Source of the DNA: Verrucomicrobiales bacterium
GTDB lineage: Bacteria; Verrucomicrobiota; Verrucomicrobiia; Limisphaerales; UBA9464
Assembly: GCA_027489875.1 (NCBI GenBank)
Contig: JAIXZE010000311.1
Coordinates: forward strand, 1-64,000
Direction: 5' to 3'
Length of the DNA: 64,000 bases
In this document: in pieces, positions 10,211-18,600 of the stretch
Position numbering within the stretch: position 1 is the first letter of the stretch
Layout of the letters: every line of letters starts with the position of its first letter
Translations under genes and position numbers: made by a program
The notes under the pieces: model-generated
Told to the model about the DNA's origin: nothing
Seen by the model: only the letters and a program-made list of their open reading frames with translations
The model's database searches: none

Positions 10211-11533
10211 ATGGCCAACGACATCCCACGCCCGGAAACGTCGCACGCACGATCCATGCAGATCGTGGGCGCATCGCTTCTCCTCGTCTGGGGTGCGCAG
10301 GTCGTGCTGGCCAATCGTCCCACCATCCCCCCTCTCCTGCTGTTGGGCTGTGTTCAGGCGATCGCGTGGGCCGCGTTCGCCTGGTTGGTTCGCCTGCCCG
10401 GCCCGCTCCCCGGTGCATTGACCTGGGCAGTGGGGTTCCGGCTGCTCGCCTCGTTCACCCAGCCCCTCATGGAAGATGATTGGGCCCGCTACCTGTGGGA
10501 CGGATGGAGGTTCCTGACGACCGGCAATCCCTATCACGCCGTGCCCTCCGCATTCTTCACCGACCCTTCCATTCCCGAACTCCTCCAACGGCGTCTGAGC
10601 GAGATCAACAATCCCGATCTCCCCACGGTCTACGGCCCGGTGTTGCAGATGGGCTTCGCCCTCGCCGCATGGATCGCTCCCGGGGAACTCTGGCCGTGGA
10701 AACTCATCACCCTCGCCGCGGACCTTGGTGTCCTGGGCTTGGTCCATCGCACGTTCGGCATCCGTGCCGCCGCGCTCTACGGCTGGTGCCCCTTGGTCAT
10801 CCACGAGACGTGCGTCAACGCCCATGCGGACGTCCTTGCAATCCTGCCGATGGTCGCCGCCGCATGGGCCCATCAACGCCAACGCCCGTGGACCACCGGC
10901 ATCGGCCTTGGACTCGCCGTCAGCGGAAAAGTCCTCGCGCTGCCCGCCGTTCCATTCCTCCTCGGTGTTCGGAATGTCCGCGGATGGGCCGCATTCGTGC
11001 TCACCGCGGTCGCCCTGCACGCACCGTTCTGGGGTCCGAACGGCCTCGGATCCTCCCTCCAGACCTTCGCTGCCGGATGGGAGTTCAATTCCTCGCTGGT
11101 CGGCATCCTGGGAATCTTCGTGCCTGCCGATCGTGCCAAGGTCCTCGCCCTGGCAATGGTGGCACCGTTCCTGGCGGCCCACTTTTGGAAATGCCTCCGG
11201 AATCCAGAGGTCATGCCGCGGCTCGATGCCGTGTTCGGGGGTGTCCTCGTCGCCTCCGCGGTCGTGAACCCGTGGTACCTGCTCTGGATGGCGCCGTTCG
11301 TGGCCGCCCGCCCTAACCTCACCGGATGGACCGCCATGGCCGCCGTCCTTCTGAGCTATGCCACCGCACTGAACCTGGGCATCAACGCCCCCGGCCCCTA
11401 CTCCCACCCGGTCTGGCTGCGCCCGATCGAGTATGGAATCGTTGCCGCAGCCGCCCTCTGGGACGGTCTGCGGCATCTGCAAGCCCGACGCGCTTCCGTC
11501 AGAACGGAATCGTCATCGATGCGCCCAGGATGA
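10211..11533 (+). CDS. Polytopic GT-C type glycosyltransferase (DUF2029/GT87-like)
   Basis: This is a 440-residue integral membrane protein with about ten hydrophobic helices. The first extracytoplasmic loop contains MEDDWARYLWDGWRFLTTG then NPYHAVP, the acidic loop typical of polyprenol-phosphate-sugar dependent GT-C enzymes. A later loop has VNPWYLLW, as in GT87/DUF2029 proteins. It probably moves a sugar from a lipid carrier onto a cell-envelope acceptor. The start MANDIPRP was chosen over an upstream ATG because the extra 27 residues overlap the divergent promoter region. Its end overlaps the convergent gene by 35 bases. Confidence 0.8.
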   Translation: MANDIPRPETSHARSMQIVGASLLLVWGAQVVLANRPTIPPLLLLGCVQAIAWAAFAWLVRLPGPLPGALTWAVGFRLLASFTQPLMEDDWARYLWDGWRFLTTGNPYHAVPSAFFTDPSIPELLQRRLSEINNPDLPTVYGPVLQMGFALAAWIAPGELWPWKLITLAADLGVLGLVHRTFGIRAAALYGWCPLVIHETCVNAHADVLAILPMVAAAWAHQRQRPWTTGIGLGLAVSGKVLALPAVPFLLGVRNVRGWAAFVLTAVALHAPFWGPNGLGSSLQTFAAGWEFNSSLVGILGIFVPADRAKVLALAMVAPFLAAHFWKCLRNPEVMPRLDAVFGGVLVASAVVNPWYLLWMAPFVAARPNLTGWTAMAAVLLSYATALNLGINAPGPYSHPVWLRPIEYGIVAAAALWDGLRHLQARRASVRTESSSMRPG

Positions 11534-12347
11534 TCTTGTCGCCTGCGTTGCGGCCATCGACGTTGAAGGCACCAAAGATCTGGTAATAGCGCCCGCCGGA
11601 ATCCCGGTAGCCAAGTCCGGCTTCGAAGATCTGATTGATCTCCTTCAACTCCGGAAACGTGAAACCCGGGTCCCCGATGTCCGACCCGCTCAGGCTCTGC
11701 ACGTGCCGGTAAGCCACATTGACGGTGAAGGAACCAAAGGTCTTGTAGGCCCCGATCAACCCAAAGAAATCATCGGGGACGGGATTCTCGCGGAGTCGAT
11801 AGCCGGCCTCGCCGTACAGCCCGAAGCCCGTCTGGCCGATCGCCTTCGCCATCAACACGGAGGCTTCACCGCCATGGGCTCCATCGCCCGCCGACCACGG
11901 GAGACCCTCGTCATAGGATCCAGCCACGATCCCACCCAGGCGCAGCGTGATCGTCGGTGCCCATTTGCAGGTTGTTTCCGCTTCATCGTACACCAACCAG
12001 CGCACACCCAGGCGGGTGTCCGCCAAGCCGTCGTCGTTCTCCTGGTTTCCTCCAAAGGCGGTCGTATCCACCCAGGTATAACCAACGGTCGTATCCAGTG
12101 CGAAGCGTTGGCTCAGACCGTATTCCACCGAGACACTCGCCGTGTGCTGGACGACAGGATCGGTCAGCATTTCGTTGCGGGTACGGCCCATCCAGAAGTC
12201 CTCGAAACTCTGGTAGACATACATCGGCGTGGCCTCGAAGGCACCCGGTGTGGGAAGGTAGGCGGACTGCGCCAGGAGGGGCGAAAGCGGTGCGAAAACC
12301 AAGGCGGCGCCAGCGGCGGCCAACGGGCGGAAAAGCATCTTCTTCAT
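11499..12347 (-). CDS. Outer-membrane beta-barrel-like protein of unknown function
   Basis: The 282-residue protein has a signal peptide (LAAAGAALVFAPLSPLLAQ) followed by alternating strands rich in Y, G and aromatic girdle residues (SVEYGLSQRFALDTTVGYTW, LGVRWLVYDE, GYRL, NVAYRHVQSL). It ends in phenylalanine (SMTIPF), the usual C-terminal signature of outer-membrane barrels recognised by BamA. I cannot name a family. It is downstream of, and probably co-transcribed with, the cytochrome-like small protein, 34 bases apart. Its 3' end runs 35 bases into the convergent glycosyltransferase gene. Confidence 0.75.
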   Translation of the reverse strand: MKKMLFRPLAAAGAALVFAPLSPLLAQSAYLPTPGAFEATPMYVYQSFEDFWMGRTRNEMLTDPVVQHTASVSVEYGLSQRFALDTTVGYTWVDTTAFGGNQENDDGLADTRLGVRWLVYDEAETTCKWAPTITLRLGGIVAGSYDEGLPWSAGDGAHGGEASVLMAKAIGQTGFGLYGEAGYRLRENPVPDDFFGLIGAYKTFGSFTVNVAYRHVQSLSGSDIGDPGFTFPELKEINQIFEAGLGYRDSGGRYYQIFGAFNVDGRNAGDKIILGASMTIPF

Positions 12348-12381
12348 GGTGTGCGTCGGTTATTCCGTGATGGTTTCAGGA

Positions 12382-12738
12382 TTACTGGGCGGCCTTCTTC
12401 AGGTTGTAACGGACTTCAAGAAAGTATTGCAGGGCATCCATCTGTTCAGCGGTCAGTTTTCCCGCAAACGCCGGCAGGTTGACCGTCTTGGCCGCAGCCA
12501 CCGGCAATGCCTTCTGCCAGGCGGCAAGCTTCTCTCCCTGGACTTCCGCATTGCCTGCGCCCGCGGTGGTCGTCGCCTTGCCATTGAACACGGCCTTGCC
12601 GAGTTCGTACTTCGCGGTGATGACCCGCGCAGCCGGGCGAATCGCAGGACCGGGATAGGAACCGGACGCTTGAAGGAGTGTTGGCGCACCTCCACCGATG
12701 AGGAGGGTCGCCGCCAGTGTCAGGATCATTGGGCGCAT
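12382..12738 (-). CDS. Small secreted cytochrome-c-like protein lacking a haem motif
   Basis: The 118-residue protein has an N-terminal signal sequence (ILTLAATLLIGGGAPTLLQA). The mature part resembles a class I cytochrome c in pattern, with YELGKAVFNGKA near the start and LPAFAGKLTAEQMDALQYFL then EVRYNL as the closing helix. However, there is no CXXCH and no cysteine at all. The resemblance is my inference from the pattern only. It could be a haem-free structural relative or an unrelated periplasmic protein. It lies upstream of, and on the same strand as, the barrel protein, and is divergent from the glutaredoxin gene. Confidence 0.6.
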   Translation of the reverse strand: MRPMILTLAATLLIGGGAPTLLQASGSYPGPAIRPAARVITAKYELGKAVFNGKATTTAGAGNAEVQGEKLAAWQKALPVAAAKTVNLPAFAGKLTAEQMDALQYFLEVRYNLKKAAQ

Positions 12739-12835
12739 GGTTCGGGTCTACCATTACAGACCTGCCAGACACAAGCCCGGTCTCGTCCCAAGAGCTGTCC
12801 ATCGCCATTTCCCGCATCCCGTGCGAAGCTGGGGC

Positions 12836-13087
12836 ATGCCAAAGTCCGTTCGATTGTTCATCAAGGCGGGATGTCCGTGGTGCGACGAAGCCATCGACTG
12901 GCTCGACCATCGCCAGATCCAGTACGAGGTGCTGGACGTCAACCGCGATGCCGTCGCGCGCCGCGAGATGCACGACCTCACCGGCCAGTCGAAAGCGCCA
13001 TCCATAGACGTGGATGGCCACATCCTTGCCGACTTCGGGGCCGACGAACTCGAGCGTTGGTGGAAGCAGATGGAGTTTGGCCAATGA
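12836..13087 (+). CDS. Glutaredoxin-like thiol-disulfide protein
   Basis: This 83-residue single-domain thioredoxin-fold protein has the active site CPWC at residues 13-16 and the expected strand-helix order (RLFIKAGCPWCDEAIDWL, then YEVLDVNRDAVARREM). APSIDVDGHIL supplies the substrate-side cis-proline region (usually TVPxVF), with A-P replacing V-P. A typical glutaredoxin is about 80-90 residues. The CPWC site differs from the common CPYC. The start MPKSVRLF gives a family-length protein; longer readings extend into the divergent promoter. It probably reduces protein or small-molecule disulfides in the cytoplasm. Confidence 0.85.
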   Translation: MPKSVRLFIKAGCPWCDEAIDWLDHRQIQYEVLDVNRDAVARREMHDLTGQSKAPSIDVDGHILADFGADELERWWKQMEFGQ

Positions 13088-13192
13088 CCCTGCGTGCTTC
13101 ATCCGCGCCCCGGCACACAGGCAATTGCCAAAAAATGACGTGAAGATCCCCGGATCCCGGGGCATCAGTGGAAACAGTCACTTTCACACCGC

Positions 13193-14662
13193 ATGAGCCA
13201 TCACGCACCGAACCACGATCACCTCGCGCTCACCCGCCGCGGCTTCCTCGAACAGTGCGGCATGGGCATGGGAACGCTCGGGCTTGCCGCGCTGATGGGT
13301 TCGCTCGGTGAAATCGCCCCGCGCCTCCGGGCCGCCAACGCGGTTCCCTCGGGTGGGTTCACCAAACCCCTGACACCCCGCCAACCGCAATTCCTCGGCC
13401 GCGCCAAACGCGTCATCCACATCTTCGCCAACGGCGGTCCATCCCACGTCGACACCTTCGATCCCAAGCCCTCCCTCGACCAATGGCACGGCAAGGAGAT
13501 CCCCATCCGACACCAGACCGAGCGTCGCACCGGCTCGGCCTATCGCTCCCCCTTCGCCTTCCGTCGCTACGGACAATCGGGCATCCCGGTCTCCGATCTC
13601 TTTCCCCACGTCGCCCAGCACGTCGACGACCTGTGCGTGATCCGGTCGATGAAAGCCGATGTTCCCAATCACGAACCGTCCCTGCTGCTCATGAACTGCG
13701 GCGAAGCAAGGCAGGTCCGTCCTTCGTTCGGATCCTGGGTCACCTACGGCCTGGGCTCCGAAAACCAGAACATGCCCGGATTCGTGGTCATGTGCCCTGG
13801 CGGTTACCCGATCCAGGAATCCCAGAACTGGCAGTCGGCCTTCCTCCCCGGCGTCTATCAGGGCACCTACATCAACACCGAGCACACCAAGATCGAGCGG
13901 CTGATCGAGAACATCACCAACCAGTACCATTCCCTGCCCGAACAGCGTGCCCAGCTCGATCTCCTCGCCCAACTCAACGAACGCCACCAACGGGCACGCG
14001 CCGCCGATTCACAACTGGAAGCACGCATCCAGTCATTCGAACTCGCCTACCGGATGCAACTCGACGCCGCCGACGCCTTCGACATCGGCCGCGAGCCCGA
14101 ACACATCCGCAGGATGTACGGCGATGGCACGCAGGGACGCCAGATGCTCATTGCCCGACGGCTCATCGAGCGGGGCGTGCGCTTCGTCCAGGTCTGGCAT
14201 GGTTCCGGCCAACCCTGGGACAATCACGACGACATCGAGGTCAACCACCGCAAGCTGGCCAAGGAATGTGACCAACCCATCGGGGCGCTTCTCTCCGACC
14301 TCAAGCAGCGCGGCATGCTCGAAGACACCCTGGTCATCTGGGGCGGCGAGTTCGGCCGCACCCCGACGGTGGAACTCCCCACCCCGGGCGCCAACGCCGG
14401 GAAGTCCAACGGACGCGACCACAACAACCACGGGTTCACCATGTGGCTCGCGGGCGGCGGTGTCCGCGGCGGCACTGTCTACGGCGCAACCGACGAATTC
14501 GGGTTCGCTGCCTCCGAGAACACCGTCCACGTCCACGACCTGCACGCCACCCTCATGGCCCTGCTCGGCTTCGACCACGAGAAGTTCACCTTCCACCACG
14601 CCGGCCGCGATTACCGTCTCACCGACGTCCACGGAAAGATCGTCCGCGACCTGATGGCATAG
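13193..14662 (+). CDS. DUF1501 family secreted protein (solitary)
   Basis: The 489-residue protein has a twin-arginine signal (LTRRGFLEQCGMGMG) and the DUF1501 landmarks: HIFANGGPSHVDTFDPKP, GSWVTYGLGSENQNMPGFVV, IWGGEFGRTP, GRDHNNHGFTMWLAGGGVRGG and a C-terminal HDLHATLMALLGFDHEKF. The fold is alkaline-phosphatase/sulfatase-like, but the activity of the family is not known. DUF1501 genes are normally paired with a DUF1549/DUF1553 gene, as the two copies at 36896 and 42014 are. This one has no such neighbour. The Tat signal implies export in folded form, possibly with a metal. Confidence 0.92.
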   Translation: MSHHAPNHDHLALTRRGFLEQCGMGMGTLGLAALMGSLGEIAPRLRAANAVPSGGFTKPLTPRQPQFLGRAKRVIHIFANGGPSHVDTFDPKPSLDQWHGKEIPIRHQTERRTGSAYRSPFAFRRYGQSGIPVSDLFPHVAQHVDDLCVIRSMKADVPNHEPSLLLMNCGEARQVRPSFGSWVTYGLGSENQNMPGFVVMCPGGYPIQESQNWQSAFLPGVYQGTYINTEHTKIERLIENITNQYHSLPEQRAQLDLLAQLNERHQRARAADSQLEARIQSFELAYRMQLDAADAFDIGREPEHIRRMYGDGTQGRQMLIARRLIERGVRFVQVWHGSGQPWDNHDDIEVNHRKLAKECDQPIGALLSDLKQRGMLEDTLVIWGGEFGRTPTVELPTPGANAGKSNGRDHNNHGFTMWLAGGGVRGGTVYGATDEFGFAASENTVHVHDLHATLMALLGFDHEKFTFHHAGRDYRLTDVHGKIVRDLMA

Positions 14663-15031
14663 AAGAAGGCCACCAACGACACGAAACTGCCCCACGCAAC
14701 GCCCTCCCAATCCGTGGTCCCAGGCCCGTAGGGCCGCCAGACGATGGCCCAGCGGCACCCGTAATGTCCCTTTCCCTGTCTTCCTCAGCGCCTCTGCGCC
14801 TCTGCGCGAGAAATCTGCTGCATGGAATCGGCTCAGATGCTGTGGCGGAACAGGGCGCTTCGGATATGGCCACAACCGCGATGCGGTTGGTTCGCGCGTT
14901 GGGATCAAACCCAGGGTTGTCCTCGTTCCTCGGCCTACCCTGGGCTCGGGGTCTCAACGCCGTTGGCGTTGGCAAGGCATGGAACCGGCAGAGTGAAGAA
15001 CCCGTTCGTTCAGTCCGAGCCACGGAGCTGT

Positions 15032-15050
15032 AGGCCGGGTGCCCTCACCC
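15032..15050. repeat. 19-bp direct repeat, copy 1
   Basis: The sequence aggccgggtgccctcaccc here recurs exactly at 15108-15126, 76 bases further on. This first copy is followed by agcgg, so the right arm of the hairpin seen in copy 2 is incomplete. Confidence 0.8.
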
Positions 15051-15107
15051 AGCGGGATTGCGGATGCGCCGCGTTGGGTCACGCGGCCTTCAATGGCTCG
15101 AGGTTGA

Positions 15108-15129
15108 AGGCCGGGTGCCCTCACCCGGC
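15108..15129. repeat. 19-bp direct repeat, copy 2, forming a perfect hairpin
   Basis: The second copy of the 19-base repeat extends to 15129 and forms a perfect inverted repeat at 15110-15129: an 8-base arm gccgggtg, a 4-base loop ccct, then cacccggc. There is no T-run beside it, so it does not look like an intrinsic terminator. Confidence 0.75.
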
Positions 15130-15570
15130 GCATGCAATGAAGACCGCCAGTTCATTGCTGCAAAACACCCTTTCTGTAAGGGGTCGGTTCTTCGCGTGAG
15201 GTATCAGCGCATGGGAGCATGCCGCGTCCATCGCCCCGCTGGGGCTGGTGATCCGTGGGGATCCGGGACTCACAGCTGACGCCGTGGGCTATCGTCTGTG
15301 GGTGCTCCGCGCCTGCCGGCTCGGTTGGAGATCAGCCATTGCACCTCCAGGCCAACGGCAGCCCCAAAGCACAAAGGACGTATCTTGTCCCCCCCTGTGG
15401 GAAAGGTTTCGGGGCGGCGCTATCCTCATCGCTCTGAGAAAGGCTTTGAATCGGCGACGAGGACGTCGCCACCCCGTTTCATGCGGGGGCGGGGTCCAGA
15501 TAGGCCCAAGCACCGAGCAGGAAAAAGACTCCGCTTGTCCGCGATGTGATGGCCCCGACTTTCTACCTCA

Positions 15571-15609
15571 CCAAAGAAAGAGGGCGGCCAGGCTTTCGCC
15601 TGACCGCCC
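15571..15609 (-). terminator. Intrinsic terminator of the giant secreted protein gene
   Basis: On the minus strand a 12-base stem (gggcggtcaggc / gcctggccgccc, loop gaaa) spans 15609-15582 and is followed by tctttctttgg. The single non-Watson-Crick position is a G-U pair in minus-strand RNA but a C-A mismatch in plus-strand RNA, so it is built for the minus-strand transcript. It sits 35 bases past the stop of the gene at 15645. Confidence 0.85.
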
Positions 15610-15644
15610 CTGAAGCAGTCCTGCCGGGGATCACCCAGGCCGGA

Positions 15645-18600
15645 TCAGTAGCGGATCACCAGACGGCCACCGACGATCTGGATGCTCTGGACGGTCACAG
15701 CCGGGGTCAGCGTCAGGTAACCCTGCTCGCTGCCAGCCGGCACGTCCGCCGAGATCGTGCGGGTCGCGGTGTCGACGATGATGTTGGTCAGGGTCGCACC
15801 ACTGAGGCCGACCGGAGGAACGCCAGAGGCCGACTGGGCCGGAGCCGCAGTGATGAGGGCCTGGCCAGCGTTGCCCTTGGTGTAGGCGCGGACGATTTCC
15901 TCGTCGGAGAGGATGCGGTTCCAGATGGCGACCTCATCCATGTCGGCGTTGTGGAACACGCTGCCGCCATCGGTGTAGGAGCCGGTGCCATCCTGGCCGA
16001 TGTTGAGTTCGAGCGTCGCGGTGTCGAGCGACTGGCCGGCGTTGGCCACGATGCTGGAGGAGTTGAGGCGGACGCCGTCGATCCAGGACTCGACATTGCC
16101 GGCGCGGTCGAAGCTGACCACAACGTGCTTCCAGGTGGCGAGCGGCAGGGTGTTGGCTGCGGCGTCGAAGTCCTTGCGGGCTCCACCCTCGGTGTTGAGG
16201 TTCCACTGGAAGTGGTTGTCGCCGGCGCTGGCGATGACGAAGCCGACGTTGCCGCCGCTGTTCCAGTTCTTGTTACCGAGGAAGGACGGATCGCCGGTGT
16301 TGGAGTTGACCTTCACCCAGAACGCCGTGGTGAAGTTCACGTTCGTGCCGAACAGGATCTGACGGCCGAGGCTGACGTAGCTGAACTCGCCACCGGTGAC
16401 GGTGCGGACGTTGACGGCCTGGCCGACCTTGCCCGCCACGAAGGACGGGGTGCCACGGGCGGCACCGTTCACGCCCTTGCCGGACGCGTCGGTATAGTTG
16501 CCATCAAACGGCAGGTAGGTCGCGAGACCGTCCGCGAGGGAGTCGTGGCCGACCTTGTCGCCGGAGACCACGATGTTGTCGATCGCCCACCACCAGTTGT
16601 TGCCGGCGTCGATGTACCCGAAGGTGATCTTCATCTTGCTGGCCGTGGCGGGGTTGTTGATGCGGAACGAAACGGTCTCGTTCTGGTTGTCCGCATGGAA
16701 CGTCGGACCGGCTTCCGCAGTCCAGCGCAGGACTTCGATCGGGGCGGCTCCGTCGAAGGAGACGCGGATCACGGCCTTCTGCGGGGCTTCCGGACGCCAG
16801 CTGGAGTCGAACTTCAGCACGACGCTGTTCGCGGCGAGGCCGGCGACGTCGATGTCCTTGGTCGTGAGGAGGGTGTTCATCTGACCGGCAGCGCGGGGCT
16901 GGTCATCCCATTCGTCACCGTCAGCGATGGCGACCGTGCCCGTGCCCTTGAGGAAGCGGGTACGGGTCTGGTCGCCGGCGGTGGAGGCCCACCACGCGCG
17001 GTCGGCGAAGCTCCATCCGGCCCACTCAACCACGCCGTCCGTGGCGGAATTGCCGAGACCATTCATGCCGCTGTTGTCGACCACCCAACCGGCCGGGGCC
17101 GTCTTGGTGACGACCGCTTCACGGGCTCCGCCGGAACCGGTGATGATGCCTTCCTCGACGTTCGGCCCGAGGACAAGGGATTCGAAGTTCTCGCTGAGGA
17201 GGATCTGGGAGCGCGTGCGGAGAACCACGGAAACGCTGGCAGCGCTGGAGGTGTTCGTACCGCTCACGTTGGACACGCGGACGGTGTAGGCACCATCGTT
17301 GGCCGCCGTCACCTTGCCGAGGGTCAGCTCAGCGCGGGTCGCGCCAGGGATGGCAGCGCCGTCCTTCAACCATTGGTAGGCGATCGGGGCGTCGCCATTC
17401 GCAACAACGGCGAGCGTGGCCGAGTTGCCTTCGACGACTTCAACCGACTTCGGCTGGCTGACGATGGTCGCGGGAACCTGGGTCAGGGTCGGCTCAGGCA
17501 CCGTGCGGCGGCGATACGCCTTGAGGGAGCCGGTCTGCTGGCCGCCGACGAGGGCGCTCGTGCCATTGGCGTTGACCGTGTACCACTCCACGGAGGCTCC
17601 ACCGCCGCCTTCGAACCACAGCATGCGGAACAGGTAGACCCCGGCCTTGGTGGCCTGGAAGTAGAATTCCGTCGGACCATCGCTGCGGCCACCATCGAAC
17701 GCGCCCAACACCTGGAACAAGGGGTTGGTGAGATTGCCGACGGAGACCTGGAAGCCGTCGTCCGAACGAACGACCATCGTGTAGATGCCGGGCGCGGGAA
17801 TCTCAACGAAGGTCAGCGCCTCGCCGGCGATGTTGTCCGTCGAGAGCGAGCCATCGGGCAAGGTGCCCGGAATGCCGGGAATGAGCTGATCCGTCACGCC
17901 GAGCTCGTCCAGACCGGTGGAGCGGAAAATGCCCGCGTCCGTACCCGTCTGCTCGAAGTTGACCTCGGCGATGTCGAAGTAGCCGGCGGCATTCTGGCTG
18001 AAGGTATCGTGGATCGACGCACCCAGTTCGCCGCGGAGCTGCTCTTCCACGACGGAGATGGAGTTCGCCCGGCCCGTGGCCAGCTGGCGGGTCTTCCAGC
18101 GCATGCCGGGTTCGGCGCCGGTTCCGAGTGCGGTGCCGAGGTCGGCCGACAGGGTCTTGTAGTCCGCCGCCGTGAAGGTCACGGCGTCGACCACCTGACG
18201 GTTGCCGTCCGTGGTGAAGGTCACTTCGAGGACGTGCTGGCTGTTCGGCGCCAGCGCGCTGGTGAGCGCGTACCGAACCTGCAATCCCGACGTGAGCCCC
18301 GTGTTCGCATCGACCGTCGGGGTCACCGAGGTCGGCGTCACGCTGACACCGTCGAGCTTCAGGGTCACAGGCTTGGTCTCATCCACGGAGAAGAACAGCG
18401 GGTTGGTGATCGTCGCGGTTACGATCGCCGGCGTCGAAGACACCGTGGTGTAGCTGGGAGCGACGAATGAACCGCCGTCCGTCACCTGACGTCCGTCCGT
18501 CGACGTGAACTTCACGGCGACGGTGTGGCGGGAACCGGGCTTGTAAACGTCCGGAGCCTGGGAGTAGCCAACAAAGACGAGGCTGCCGTCACGGGTGATC

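Larger units (their letters stand above)
14663..15570. other. Gene-free stretch with hairpins and repeats
   Basis: About 900 bases lie between the DUF1501 stop and the terminator of the giant secreted protein. No reading frame here looks like a real protein. It holds two copies of a 19-base repeat (15032-15050 and 15108-15126), a GC-rich hairpin, and a run at ~14786-14808 with the iterated phrase gcctctgcgcctctgcgcg. The composition changes along the stretch as if several short units had accumulated. It could be a mix of dispersed intergenic elements, but only a genome-wide search could show that. Confidence 0.6.

Noticed and set aside
15546-18470. Long 974-residue open frame on the plus strand opposite the giant secreted protein
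   Set aside because: It is a frame left open by high GC and codon bias of the minus-strand gene. The minus-strand product has a signal peptide and recognisable domains, while this one shows no domains and an odd Gly/Arg/Asp-rich composition.
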